A DNA stretch of 32,996 nt from JAKVJE01 sp047722305 (GCA_047722305.1 JBDNYM010000021.1:1-32996), one strand, 5' to 3'; counted from the first letter of the stretch, positions 14,944 through 26,201 are shown. A program made the numbers and translations. Notes: generated by a model from the sequence alone, not told the origin.

Positions 14944-15351
14944 ATGACCGCACATCCCGCGCCCGGGAGCTCCCCGACGCCGAAACACCCATTCGGACTG
15001 CTGCGGCTGGTCATCGCCGCAGCACTGGCGGCCGTTGCCAATCTCATCGTGTTCCTGCTGGCGCATGCGACCGGCACCGCGATCACGACATTCGGGGTCG
15101 CGATGAACGCCTACGAGCCGGTCGCCGCCTCCCTCGTGCCGCTGATCGTCGCCGGACTGATCCTCTGGATGCTGGTGCCCCGCTGGCGCCGGCTCGGCAG
15201 CATCGCGCCCGTCCTCGGCGGCATCGCCGCCGCGCTCACAGCGATTGCGCCCCTGGCCCTCGTCGGCGGTGCGTCGGGCCTGTGGCTCGCACCGATGCAC
15301 CTCATCGCCGGGCTCGCCTGGTACCTGGGGACGCGGCCGCGGCGACGCTGA
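14944..15351 (+). CDS. Small four-helix membrane protein, DUF6069-like
   Basis: A 135-aa protein. A short Pro-rich N-terminus is followed by four hydrophobic segments (about residues 18-42, 60-80, 88-108 and 112-130) and a basic C-terminus (RPRRR). The length and helix pattern fit the DUF6069 family of small actinobacterial membrane proteins; the function is unknown. GGAAGGAAG lies just upstream of the ATG at 14944 and decides the start over a long upstream extension. The neighbouring divergent MarR regulator and the palindrome in its promoter suggest it is induced by a small molecule or stress. Confidence 0.7.
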   Translation: MTAHPAPGSSPTPKHPFGLLRLVIAAALAAVANLIVFLLAHATGTAITTFGVAMNAYEPVAASLVPLIVAGLILWMLVPRWRRLGSIAPVLGGIAAALTAIAPLALVGGASGLWLAPMHLIAGLAWYLGTRPRRR

Positions 15352-15426
15352 GAGCCCGCTGGCCCAGGCCAGGCACCGCCCGTCAGTCCGCTGGTGCGCG
15401 AGAAACCGCCCGCCGGCGCTACCGCG

Positions 15427-18192
<2,766 letters not shown>

Positions 18193-18218
18193 AGCTGTCC
18201 TTCTGTGTGAGAGACCCC

Positions 18219-18234
18219 TGCCTGTCGGCAGGCA
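18219..18234 (-). promoter_or_regulatory. Small hairpin in the secA leader
   Basis: TGCCTG and CAGGCA pair around a 4-nt loop, 27 nt upstream of the secA start. It may act as an attenuator after hpf or as a leader element controlling secA translation; neither can be decided from one sequence. Confidence 0.35.
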
Positions 18235-18312
18235 TACCGCAAACAGTCTAGCGGCACCCGATGCGAGGATGCGCCCCGGACTGCTGCGGCCGCATTCCGA
18301 ACCGGCCGGAGA

Positions 18313-18954
18313 TTACTCCTCGGGCTCGGGACCCAGTGCGATCACCCCGTAGTCCCAGCCCTTGCGGCGGTACACGACGCTGGGCTGGTTGGTGGTGGAA
18401 TCGACGAACAGGTAGAAGTCGTGCCCGACCAGCTCCATGCGGTAGAGCGCGTCGTCAAGCGTCATCGGCTTCTCATCGAAGTGCTTGTGCCGGATGACGA
18501 TCGGGGATGTGGGCTGGTCGTCCGCGGCGGCGTCGGTATCCTCGGCGGCCGGCTCCTCCAAGGTGGCGGGGGCGACCGAGATCGGCGTCACGTCGACCTG
18601 GGAGAACCCGTTGCTGACCGCGTCGGCCAGGGGGATGCGGGCGCGCTTGCCCCGGCGCCGGTCGAGCGCGCGCTCCTTGGCGCGACGCAGGCGCTCGAGC
18701 AGGCGGGCGTAGGCGAGGTCGAGAGCGGAGAATTTGTCGCCGGCCGTGGCCTCGGCGCGGATGACGGGGCCGGTGCCGGTCACCGTCAACTCCACGCGGG
18801 AGTCGCCGCGGGGCGCGCCCTGCTCGGCGCTGACCTTGATATCGAAGAACTGGGCCCGGGGCGCCAGCGAGGCGACCTTGACGGCCCGAACCTGCGCATA
18901 TTCCCGGAATCGCTCCGTGAGGGTGATGTTCCTGGCAGTGAAACGGGTGTCCAT
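18313..18954 (-). CDS. hpf: Ribosome hibernation promoting factor, long form
   Basis: A 213-aa protein that dimerises and inactivates 70S ribosomes in stationary phase or stress. The N-terminal S30AE/YfiA domain (about 1-105) begins MDTRFTARNITLTERFREYA and contains the basic helix ALDLAYARLLERLRRAKERALDRRRGKR. A linker rich in Ala, Asp and Glu leads to the C-terminal dimerisation domain (about 155-213) with IVIRHKHFDEKPMTLDDALYRMELVGHDFYLFVD. The ATG at 18954 is set by homology; no ribosome-binding site is readable because the upstream DNA is a G/C homopolymer patch. The frame happens to stay open into comF, which I take as an artefact. Confidence 0.95.
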   Translation of the reverse strand: MDTRFTARNITLTERFREYAQVRAVKVASLAPRAQFFDIKVSAEQGAPRGDSRVELTVTGTGPVIRAEATAGDKFSALDLAYARLLERLRRAKERALDRRRGKRARIPLADAVSNGFSQVDVTPISVAPATLEEPAAEDTDAAADDQPTSPIVIRHKHFDEKPMTLDDALYRMELVGHDFYLFVDSTTNQPSVVYRRKGWDYGVIALGPEPEE

Positions 18955-18962
18955 AGTTGCCG

Positions 18963-19057
18963 CCCCCCCCCCCCCCGCCACGGGGGGGGGGGGGGGCCCC
19001 CCCCCATAGCGGCCGCCCGGCCCCCCCGCGGCCCGCCGGGTGACCCCCCCCCCCCCC
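18963..19057. other. Low-complexity G/C homopolymer patch (probable assembly damage)
   Basis: Runs of 14 C (18963-18976), 15 G (18982-18996), 9 C (18997-19005) and 14 C (19044-19057) lie between hpf and comF. Both flanking coding sequences are clean. The patch removes the comF stop codon and the hpf ribosome-binding site. Two similar patches occur elsewhere in the window. Confidence 0.75.
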
Positions 19058-19764
19058 GCGCGGTCGGAGCGGGGCACGACCACCAGCGCCGCGGCGCCGC
19101 ACACGCGGCCGTCTGCGGCGACCACCGCACGCCGCAGCTCGGCCAGCGTGGCTCCGGTGGTGGTCACGTCGTCGCACAGCACCCAGGTCCGGCCGGCGAC
19201 CGCGGCGGCGTCCACGGCGAACGCCGCCCGCAGGTTCTCCCGCCGGGCGGCGGCGGTCAGCCCCCGCTGATCGCGCACGGCGCGCTGCCACCAGACGCCG
19301 CCCGGCGGGACCAGCGGCATCCCCCGGCAGAGCTCGCCGAGCGGATCGAAACCGCGACGGGCCAGCGCCGAGGCACGGGATGGCACCGGCAGCACGCGCG
19401 TCCCGACCGGAGCATCCCGCAGCGCGCCCGCGACCGCGCGGCGGAGCGCCGCGGCCAGTGGAGCCCGCACGGCGAACAGCGTCCGGTCCTTGAACGCGCG
19501 CAGCACCGCCCGGACCCGCTCATCCGGGTCGGGCAGACTCCAGACCGCCGCCGGTGATTCAGGCATCCCGACCGGCGACGCCGCGGCAGGCAGGACCTCG
19601 GCAGGCAGCGCTTCGACCGGCACCGGACACGGCGGGCCGCGCAGCGCCTTCGCGCAGGCCGGGCACAGCGGGTGGATGCCCCGCCCGCAGCCGGCGCAGC
19701 GGCAAGGCAGGGCGAGGTCGAGCAGCGCCGCCCCCACCTCGGCCATCCAATCGAGACGTGTCAT
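19057..19764 (-). CDS. comF: ComF-family phosphoribosyltransferase-like protein (3' end unreadable)
   Basis: About 236 residues are readable. The N-terminal zinc-finger motif LPCRCAGCGRGIHPLCPACAKAL (about residues 16-38) precedes a type I PRTase fold whose PRPP loop is VLCDDVTTTGATLAEL. RVLPVPSRASALARRGFDPL and LTAAARRENLRAAF are conserved ComF segments. ComF proteins are linked to DNA uptake in competent bacteria; in actinobacteria the role is unclear. The ATG at 19764 is preferred, 177 nt after the lpqB stop. The C-terminus after VVVPRSDRA runs into a homopolymer patch, so no genuine stop codon can be seen; the apparent in-frame fusion to hpf is not credible. Confidence 0.85.
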
Positions 19765-19814
19765 GGGCCGAGGCAACCACGAGCCGGCCGCAGGCGCAGA
19801 GGCAGACCGCCGAT

Positions 19815-19850
19815 TGTGGATGCCGCTGAGCCTGGACCGGCGGTGGATAA
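19815..19850. promoter_or_regulatory. Two DnaA-box-like 9-mers between lpqB and comF
   Basis: TGTGGATGC (19815-19823) and GGTGGATAA (19842-19850) match the reverse DnaA box TGTGGATAA at 7 and 8 of 9 positions, 27 bp apart. They are in the 177-nt lpqB-comF gap, which otherwise shows no gene. This is suggestive only. Confidence 0.25.
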
Positions 19851-19941
19851 CGCCCTCCGGGCGCCGCAGCACCGGACGCCGGGGCGAAGGCCCCACCCCG
19901 CGGACGACAAGCCGGCGCTCCTGCTGCCGCCTCCCGAGCGA

Positions 19942-21600
19942 TCAGCGCCAGGCGTACGCGATGTGCGACACGTTGTCAGCCGCCCGCACCCAACCGGTGC
20001 CACGCACCGAGTACACCCCGCCGCTGGCGGTGAGCGCGCGCAGCGAGTCGCCGCTGCGGCCGCCGGCCAGCTCGGCGATCGGCCCCAGCGGCGTCATCGT
20101 GGTGGTGACCTGGGCCCCGTTGACGACCGACACCGTCGACGCGTCCCCGGCATCGGTCGAGACCGCCAGGCTGTTCCCCACCCAGGCGAGCGCCCCCGGC
20201 GCGCCGGAGAGCGTGGCCACCGTCTGATCGCCGGACAGCGCGATCGGAACGCCGGCCGCCGACCGCCGCACGGCGGCGAACACGACGTCCGTCCCCGCAT
20301 CCGTGGCGACCAGGTAGGCCGCGCGGACGCCGTCGGGCGCGAGCGCGAACCGGGTGAACGCCCGGTCGCCGTTCAGGTCGACCGCGCCGCCGGCGCTCGT
20401 CGTCGCCCGCACTCCCCTCCCGGCGGCCCACCCGGCCCAGCCGCTGCCGTCCAGCTGCACCGACGGGGCCCCCGCCGCCGGCTGCGGCGACGACAGCGCC
20501 GTCCGGCTGGCGAACCGGACCTGCTGCGAGCCGAGCACAGCCCCCGCCGATCCGGACACTGCGAAGGCGCCCGACCCGCCGCGCGGCAGCACTCCCAGCA
20601 CGTCGCGCAGCGCCCCCTTGCCCGCCGAGCCGTCCAGCGGGGCGATCCCGTCCGTTCCCCAGGCCAGCACGCTGCTCGCCCGCAGCTGGGGCCAGCCGAC
20701 CAGGTCCGTATCGGCCGGCCGGCGCTGCTCGGTGTTGTTCACCATGACGCGCACCGTGCCCGTGCCCGGGACCTCCGCGACCGTCGCCGCGAGCTGCGCG
20801 TACATGAGCTGCCGCTCCCGCTCGCCCGCGTTCAGCGCCTCAGGGGTCAGCGACACGGTGGTCGTCTCTCCGGTGGTGACGACCGAATCGATCGAGAGCC
20901 GCGTCCCGGCCGGGAAGGCCGTCGTCACCGCGCCCTCGAACCCGTCGGACGGCCCCTGCAGCAGGGCGCTGACCACCCGGGTGGACGTGGACGTCCCGGC
21001 TGGGAACCAGCGCACGTCGGCGACCAGCGCATCCCGAGCCGGGGTGAGGAACGCCAGGCTGTGCGGAGCGAACACGAGCTGGAAGTTGCCGCGCGAGATC
21101 ATCGTCCCGATGGGCACCGCGCCGATGCGCCACTGCCCGTCAACCTGTTCGAGGCCGAACGAGATCTGGACGGCGGCATCCGTGTGCGAGTAGACCCCGT
21201 TGCCGTCGACGGCGCCGATCTGGTGGGCCGACACCGCTACCGCCGTAGAGCCGTCGGGCTGCGCCTGGGGCGCGGCGGCGCTGAGGTTCTCCACCACCTG
21301 CACGGTGCGCTCCGGCTGCCAGCTGGCCGCCGCCGCCGCGGTCAGGTACTGGCGGGCGGTGGCATAGCCCTCGCGGGCGTCCGCGCCGGCGGCGATGAAT
21401 CCGCGCACGATCTCCTCGGCGCTCGCCCCGCTCACCGGCCCGGAGGCGTTGATGACGTACTGGCTGCTGGCGCTCGGCTCCCCCGACGCCGCCACCCGTC
21501 GCACCGGCCCGTCGGTGGGGATGGACGCGCAGCCGCCCAGCAGCACCGTCACCGCCAGCGCACCAGCCGCGAGCAGGGCCCGTCGCCGTTTCGTCTTCAT
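19942..21600 (-). CDS. lpqB: Lipoprotein LpqB, partner of MtrAB
   Basis: A 552-aa exported lipoprotein. The signal peptide ends in lipobox LLGGC with C24 lipidated. A GerMN-type domain (about residues 200-330) includes SALLQGPSDGF and VSLTPEALNAGERERQLMYAQL; a C-terminal beta-propeller-like region follows with repeated V-D-G and S-G-D segments. In mycobacteria LpqB binds the extracellular part of MtrB and tunes MtrA phosphorylation, affecting division and envelope. ATG at 21600 shares ATGA with the mtrB stop (4-nt overlap) and is preceded by GGGGAGGA. It is the third gene of mtrA-mtrB-lpqB. Confidence 0.93.
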   Translation of the reverse strand: MKTKRRRALLAAGALAVTVLLGGCASIPTDGPVRRVAASGEPSASSQYVINASGPVSGASAEEIVRGFIAAGADAREGYATARQYLTAAAAASWQPERTVQVVENLSAAAPQAQPDGSTAVAVSAHQIGAVDGNGVYSHTDAAVQISFGLEQVDGQWRIGAVPIGTMISRGNFQLVFAPHSLAFLTPARDALVADVRWFPAGTSTSTRVVSALLQGPSDGFEGAVTTAFPAGTRLSIDSVVTTGETTTVSLTPEALNAGERERQLMYAQLAATVAEVPGTGTVRVMVNNTEQRRPADTDLVGWPQLRASSVLAWGTDGIAPLDGSAGKGALRDVLGVLPRGGSGAFAVSGSAGAVLGSQQVRFASRTALSSPQPAAGAPSVQLDGSGWAGWAAGRGVRATTSAGGAVDLNGDRAFTRFALAPDGVRAAYLVATDAGTDVVFAAVRRSAAGVPIALSGDQTVATLSGAPGALAWVGNSLAVSTDAGDASTVSVVNGAQVTTTMTPLGPIAELAGGRSGDSLRALTASGGVYSVRGTGWVRAADNVSHIAYAWR

Positions 21601-23234
21601 CGCGTCCTCCCCTCGACATCCCCAGCGCTCTGGGAATCGGCAGAACCTCCCGCAGCGCCCCGCGGCGCGTCCAGCGCGAATTTGCGTCCGATGCCCCGCG
21701 GTCGCTCCAGGATGAACGGCGGCACCGCCGGGTCGTCCGCGCCGAGCGGGATCTCCAGGGCGAAGGCGGCACCGGCACCGGGCTCGGACCAGACCTCCAA
21801 GCGCCCCCGCAGCAGCCGGGCGTCCTCCGCCGCGATCGACAGGCCCAGCCCGGTGCCGCCCAGCGTGCGCTGGCGCGAGGTGTCGCCGCGCCAGAAGCGC
21901 TCGAAGACGTGCGGGACCTGCTCGGCGGTCAGCCCGTGGCCGTGGTCGCGGACCACCAGCCGCACCCGACGCCCCACGCGCCGGACCCCCACCTCGACCG
22001 GGCGTCCCTGGCCGTGCTCCAGCGCGTTGGTGAGGAAGTTGCGCAGGATGCGCCCCACCCGCCGCTGGTCGGTGGGGACCACCAGCGCGGCCGGGCCCCG
22101 CAGCCGCAGCTCGCACCCCATCCGCTCGGCGACCGACCGCTGCGAGTCGAGCACCGCACGCACGCACCCCATCAGGTCCACCGGGGCGATGTCGGCCAGT
22201 TGCGCGCCCGCATCGAATCGGCTCATCTCGAGCAGGTCGGCCAGCAGCCGATTGAAGCGCCCCACCTCGTCGTGCAGCAGCTCGACGGACCGGCGCTTCT
22301 CGGGGCCGAGGCTGCGCCGCTTGTCGTAGAGCACCGACTCGGCCAGCGAGATGGTGGTCAGGGGCGTGCGCAGCTCGTGCGAGACGTCCGAGACGAAGCG
22401 GCGCTGCAGCTCGGACAGCCGCCGCAGGTCGGTGATGCGGGCCTGCAGGGAGTCGGCCATGGTGTTGAACGAGCCCACCAGCGTCACGATCTCGTCGGCC
22501 CCCGCCACCGCCAGGCGCCGATCGAGGTCGCCGGCCGCGATCTGCTGGGACACGGCCGCCGTCTGCCGCACCGGGCGCAGCACCAGCCCCACCACCACCC
22601 AGGTGATGGCGCCGACCAGTACCAGCAGCGCCCCGGCGGCCAGCAGCAGCATGGCGCGCGCGAAGGCGAGCGTGTCCGCCTGCGCCGACAGGTCGTAGAA
22701 GATGTACAGCTCGTGCGGGCCGCCCAGGGGCACGTTCAGGTTGGTGCCGACCACGATCGCGGGCGAGTCCGACTCGGGCAGCGAGGTCGGCTTCCAGACC
22801 AGGTCGTTGGGATGCCGCTGCACCTCGCGTCGCAGCGCGGCCGGCACCGCGGAGGACGACTCCAGCTCGGAGCTCAGCACGTCCTGCGTGATCGCAGTGG
22901 TATCCGATTGGGGGGTGTGCAGCAGCGCCACCCACTGCGACCCGGTGCTGGCCTCGACGCTGCCGAGCGACGAGTTCAGCAGCGCCTGGATGCCGGCCGG
23001 CGTCTGCGCCGTGGACGAGGACAGCGTCGACTGGGTCTGCTCCGCCGCCCGGGTGGAGGCGGCGATGCTGGTGCGGACGGCCGCATCGTAGAGCTGCGCC
23101 GAGATGCGGTAGGCGATGTAGCCGTGCACCGCCGTCACAGCGATGGCGGCGAGCACCAGGGTGAGCGCCACCGACCGCACCCGCAGCGACCGGCGGGCCC
23201 GGAGCAGCAGCGTTCTGAGGCGGCGCACGGTCAC
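21597..23234 (-). CDS. mtrB: Sensor histidine kinase MtrB
   Basis: A 545-aa membrane kinase. Two membrane segments (about 22-44 and 192-218) bracket an extracytoplasmic sensor of about 145 residues. HAMP (about 219-270) is followed by HisKA with RRFVSDVSHELRTPLTT and phospho-acceptor H286. HATPase_c has N-box RNFLTNALEHG, DHGHGL, F-box FERFWRGD and GTGLGLS. It phosphorylates MtrA and controls cell-wall hydrolase and division genes in actinobacteria. The GTG start follows the mtrA TGA directly, and the stop overlaps lpqB, so all three are translationally coupled. Confidence 0.96.
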   Translation of the reverse strand: MTVRRLRTLLLRARRSLRVRSVALTLVLAAIAVTAVHGYIAYRISAQLYDAAVRTSIAASTRAAEQTQSTLSSSTAQTPAGIQALLNSSLGSVEASTGSQWVALLHTPQSDTTAITQDVLSSELESSSAVPAALRREVQRHPNDLVWKPTSLPESDSPAIVVGTNLNVPLGGPHELYIFYDLSAQADTLAFARAMLLLAAGALLVLVGAITWVVVGLVLRPVRQTAAVSQQIAAGDLDRRLAVAGADEIVTLVGSFNTMADSLQARITDLRRLSELQRRFVSDVSHELRTPLTTISLAESVLYDKRRSLGPEKRRSVELLHDEVGRFNRLLADLLEMSRFDAGAQLADIAPVDLMGCVRAVLDSQRSVAERMGCELRLRGPAALVVPTDQRRVGRILRNFLTNALEHGQGRPVEVGVRRVGRRVRLVVRDHGHGLTAEQVPHVFERFWRGDTSRQRTLGGTGLGLSIAAEDARLLRGRLEVWSEPGAGAAFALEIPLGADDPAVPPFILERPRGIGRKFALDAPRGAAGGSADSQSAGDVEGRTR

Positions 23235-23918
23235 TCACTCGTCCCCGGCCACGCCCCGGTACCCGACCCCGCGCACGGTGGTGACCAGCACGGGATGCTC
23301 GGGGTTCCGCTCGATCTTGGCGCGCAGGCGCTGCACGTGCACATTCACCAGCCGGGTGTCGGCCTGGTAGTGGTAGTCCCAGACGCGCTCGAGCAGCTGG
23401 GCCCGGCTGAACGCGACTCCGGGCTCGGAGGCGAATACCACCAGCAGGTCGTATTCGAGCGGCGTCAGCGCGATCGCTTCGTCGCCCCGGGTCACCTGGT
23501 GCGAGCGCGTATCGATCTGCAGGTCGCCCAGGCGCAGGACGTCCGCCACCGGCCCGGTGCCGCCGCGCAGCCGGGCCCGGATGCGGGCGACCAGCTCTTT
23601 GGGTTTGAACGGCTTCACCACGTAGTCGTCGGCGCCGTTCTCCAGCCCGCTCACCACGTCGTCGGTGTCGCCGCGGGCGGTGAGCATGATGATCGGCACC
23701 CCCGACTCGGCCCGCAGGCGCCGGCAGACCTCGTTGCCGTCGAGCACCGGCAGCATGACATCGAGCAGCACCAGGGCGGGGGCGACCTCCTCGAAGCGGG
23801 CGAGCGCCTGCGCCCCGTCGTAGGCGAACGACGGCGACCAGCCCTCGTGCCGCAGCACGATGCCGATCATCTCGCCGAGGGCGCGATCGTCATCGACGAC
23901 GAGGATGCGATGGTTCAC
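23235..23918 (-). CDS. mtrA: Response regulator MtrA
   Basis: A 227-aa OmpR-family regulator. The receiver has acidic D9-D10-D11, phospho-acceptor D53 in LLDVMLPVLDG, T in MLTARG and K in VVKPFKPKEL. The winged-helix domain carries LTPLEYDLLVVFASEPGVAFSR and the very conserved recognition segment TRLVNVHVQRLRAKIERNPEHP. MtrA links cell-cycle progression, envelope remodelling and dnaA control in mycobacteria. The start is GTG at 23918 with GGGAGGGAG 4 nt upstream. It is the first gene of the mtrAB-lpqB operon, 89 nt after DUF3499. Confidence 0.97.
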   Translation of the reverse strand: MNHRILVVDDDRALGEMIGIVLRHEGWSPSFAYDGAQALARFEEVAPALVLLDVMLPVLDGNEVCRRLRAESGVPIIMLTARGDTDDVVSGLENGADDYVVKPFKPKELVARIRARLRGGTGPVADVLRLGDLQIDTRSHQVTRGDEAIALTPLEYDLLVVFASEPGVAFSRAQLLERVWDYHYQADTRLVNVHVQRLRAKIERNPEHPVLVTTVRGVGYRGVAGDE

Positions 23919-24007
23919 GGCTCTCCCTCCCCCGGTCTCGATACCGTCCCAAAGCGCAGTGCCTGCTCAGGCGCCGCCACCGTCCATGCCCCGGCACCGG
24001 CCCCGCC

Positions 24008-24214
24008 TCACTGCCGGAACGCCGCGTGCACGATCAGTCGCCACCCGTGCGGGATGACCAGCTCGGCGTAGTGCCGGGCGCACAGGTCGAGGCTCGGCGG
24101 CGCCGGCTCCGGCGAGAGCGGCCCGAACACCGCGACCGCCTCGCGGTAGTCGAACGAGAGCGTGCCCACGGCCTCCTCGCGGCAGTTCGGTTTCGAGCAG
24201 GCTCGGGCATTCAC
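24008..24214 (-). CDS. DUF3499 small zinc-ribbon-like protein
   Basis: A 68-aa protein with four potential metal ligands: C6, C11, C45 and H48 (C-x4-C and C-x2-H). The aromatic strand GTLSFDYREAVAVFGPL is between them. It matches actinobacterial DUF3499 (Rv3258c in M. tuberculosis), whose function is unknown. The GTG start at 24214 lies 6 nt after TAAGGT, so the mRNA is probably leaderless. It is divergent from the metallopeptidase-family gene and upstream of mtrA. Confidence 0.88.
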   Translation of the reverse strand: MNARACSKPNCREEAVGTLSFDYREAVAVFGPLSPEPAPPSLDLCARHYAELVIPHGWRLIVHAAFRQ

Positions 24215-24220
24215 CCGTAC

Positions 24221-24246
24221 ACCTTATCGCCGGGGGCCTCTACGAT
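24221..24246. promoter_or_regulatory. Back-to-back leaderless promoters, DUF3499 and metallopeptidase
   Basis: Minus strand TAAGGT (24226-24221) is 6 nt before the DUF3499 GTG. Plus strand TACGAT (24241-24246) is 6 nt before the ATG at 24253. The two start codons are only 38 bp apart, so the promoters must overlap and polymerases compete. Confidence 0.6.
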
Positions 24247-24252
24247 TGATCC

Positions 24253-24654
24253 ATGCTCCGCAGCGGCCACCACTCCCGTCACCGCGAACTGCGCTCGCTG
24301 GTGAACGGCCCCGACCTGCCGCCCGCCGAGGACCGGGTCACAGTGTTCGCCGACCAGGTGCAGGACATCTCCGAGTACCTCGTCGGCCTGTGGCCGGACG
24401 AGCTGAAGCACGTGCGGGTGGCCATCGACGGCATCCCCGACCCGCGCCGGTTCGGGGGCGACAACCCGTACTGGAGCATCCTGCCCGATGAGGCGCTGCT
24501 GGTGTTCCACCGGCTGCCCATCCAGCGGTCGGCGGCCATGCGGCGCGCCGATCCGGAGACGCAGCGGATGCTGATCGAGTACCACGTCTACCGCGCGTTC
24601 GCCGCGTATCTGGGCCGGGAGCCGTGGGAGCTGTCGCCCCGGCACCGGTTCTGA
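24253..24654 (+). CDS. DUF1025-type metallopeptidase-family protein lacking HExxH
   Basis: A 133-aa protein in the position of the Rv3259-like gene. Family features are the basic start (SGHHSRHRELRS), FADQVQDISEYLVGLWPDELKHVRVAIDGIPDP and the C-terminal helix followed by LGREPWELSP. Zincin members carry HExxH in that helix; here the equivalent is EYHVYRAFAAYLG, so the catalytic glutamate and second histidine are missing. This branch near mtrA is probably non-proteolytic, perhaps structural or regulatory. The ATG at 24253 follows TACGAT by 6 nt. Confidence 0.8.
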   Translation: MLRSGHHSRHRELRSLVNGPDLPPAEDRVTVFADQVQDISEYLVGLWPDELKHVRVAIDGIPDPRRFGGDNPYWSILPDEALLVFHRLPIQRSAAMRRADPETQRMLIEYHVYRAFAAYLGREPWELSPRHRF

Positions 24655-24666
24655 GCCGGCCCAGTA

Positions 24667-24714
24667 CACCTGAACCGCCGGGCACCTGAACCGCCGGGCG
24701 CCCAAACCGCCGCT
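24667..24714. repeat. 16-bp tandem repeat, about three units
   Basis: CACCTGAACCGCCGGG occurs twice perfectly (24667-24682 and 24683-24698), followed by a degenerate third unit CGCCCAAACCGCCGCT. It fills much of the 92-nt convergent gap before DUF5719. Confidence 0.85.
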
Positions 24715-24746
24715 CGGTGCACCGGGACCTCAGCGCCCCGGAGCCG

Positions 24747-26201
24747 TCACCGCAACCGGACGGTGACGGCCCCGACATCCCCGGGGCTGTAGAGCGCCGC
24801 CTGTCCGAGGGCGCCGTCGCCGCGCACGGTCACCGCGGCGGCCACCGCCCCGGCGGGCTGCAGCGTCCAGGTCGACCCGGCCGGCAGGGTGACGGTCGCC
24901 GGACCGCCGGCGGTGGCCTGCACGGTGCGGGCCGAACCGCCGGATGCCGGCACCAGGCGCACCTTGACGGAATCGCCGCCCTGGGCGGACACCGCCAGGG
25001 TCGCGTCCGGCAGCCCGGCCGGCACGGACACCGCGAGCGCGCTCGTCACGGGCACGGCGGACGGCAGCCAGGCGAAATCGGGCTGGTCCTGGCCGCCGGT
25101 GACGCTGCGGGCCGCGGCCAGGATGTCCGCATCGGCCTGCACCGAGACACGGTAGGTGCCGCCGCCGAGGGCGGTGAGCGGCACGTCGGCGACCATGCCG
25201 GGCAGGAGCGCCTGGGTCTGGGTGATGGTTCTGCCGCCCCCGGTGATGCGGATGCGCGCAGTGGTCTGGTGATCGGGGGCGAGCAGGCGCAGCACCGGCA
25301 CCGCGTCGGCCCAGTCGGCGTCGGCGGCCAGCGCGTTCTGGGCGTCCGGATCGGTGATGGTCAGCCCGGTGATGACCTGCTGCCGGCTCGGGGAGGCGCC
25401 GGCCGCGGTGATCTCGGAGCCGCCGGCCTGCACCCCGCGGGTGATGTCCTGCTGCAGGAAGGCCGCCACCGGAGCGCGGTCGGAGGTCACCCGCACCGCC
25501 AGCGCCGGCAGGTCGGGGGCGTAGGCGGCCAGGGGGACGGCGCGCGTCGAGTGCGGGGACACGCGCAGCGGGTCGATCTGCTGGGTGAACACGCCGCTGC
25601 TCGTGTAGAGCCGCGGGGTGACCTCGGCGGGGAGGCTGCTCGGGTTGACGAGGATGAGCGTGGCGTTGCGGCCGGTCACCGTCGAGCCGGCGGTGATCCA
25701 CGAGTCGAAGGCCGGCTCGACGCAGGAGGTCAGGCCGAGGCCGCTGAGGTCGCCGGCGCCGTGCGTGGCCTGCAGGGTGGAGGCCGCCGTACCCCGGGTT
25801 CCGACCCGGGCGACCAGGGCGGCGGTCTGACCGGAGGCGGTCGCCGTGACGATCCCGCCGGCCGGGGTCTGGTCGCCGGTGGAGGCGCCGGTGAGCGTCT
25901 GCAGCGCCACCGTGCCGGCGGCGGCGGCGACGTCGGCGGTGCCCACCGCCGTCCCGGCCGTCTCGGAGGTGGCGGAACCGCCCTGGCGCAGCGCACCCGC
26001 GCACGCCTGCAGGTGCTGCACCGCCGCCGGGGTCACCTCGGTGGCGGGCGCGGCGGCCTGCCACTGCGGCAGCCAGCCCTTCCAGCCGGTCACGCCGACG
26101 GCGGCGAGCAAGGCCACCGCGATGATCGCGCTGATCGCGCGGAGGCCGGCCGAGACCACGTGCCGACGGCGGGGGCGGTGCCTATTGACGTCCGATGACA
26201 T
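24747..26201 (-). CDS. DUF5719 membrane-anchored extracellular protein
   Basis: A 484-aa protein with a basic cytoplasmic N-terminus (about 1-18), one membrane helix (about 20-42) and a large Ala/Thr/Val-rich extracytoplasmic domain of beta character. Segments such as TLILVNPSSLPAEVTPRLY and VRVTSDRAPVAAFLQQ fit DUF5719, usually encoded next to the GT2 protein upstream. Two domain cysteines (in LQACAGALRQ and LTSCVEPAF) could form a disulfide. The ATG at 26201 is chosen for the GGAGG 8 nt upstream; it overlaps the GT2 gene by 20 nt. A role in cell-envelope glycoconjugate assembly is inferred from context only. Confidence 0.8.
   Translation of the reverse strand: MSSDVNRHRPRRRHVVSAGLRAISAIIAVALLAAVGVTGWKGWLPQWQAAAPATEVTPAAVQHLQACAGALRQGGSATSETAGTAVGTADVAAAAGTVALQTLTGASTGDQTPAGGIVTATASGQTAALVARVGTRGTAASTLQATHGAGDLSGLGLTSCVEPAFDSWITAGSTVTGRNATLILVNPSSLPAEVTPRLYTSSGVFTQQIDPLRVSPHSTRAVPLAAYAPDLPALAVRVTSDRAPVAAFLQQDITRGVQAGGSEITAAGASPSRQQVITGLTITDPDAQNALAADADWADAVPVLRLLAPDHQTTARIRITGGGRTITQTQALLPGMVADVPLTALGGGTYRVSVQADADILAAARSVTGGQDQPDFAWLPSAVPVTSALAVSVPAGLPDATLAVSAQGGDSVKVRLVPASGGSARTVQATAGGPATVTLPAGSTWTLQPAGAVAAAVTVRGDGALGQAALYSPGDVGAVTVRLR

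Noticed and set aside
18313..19896. ComF-HPF fusion protein
   Set aside because: The join is entirely composed of G/C homopolymer translation, and each half matches a complete stand-alone family. It is more likely an assembly artefact.
19672..24071. Long plus-strand frames opposite comF, lpqB, mtrB and mtrA
   Set aside because: They mirror well-identified genes, and their products are low-complexity Arg/His/Gln sequence typical of antisense frames in high-GC genomes.
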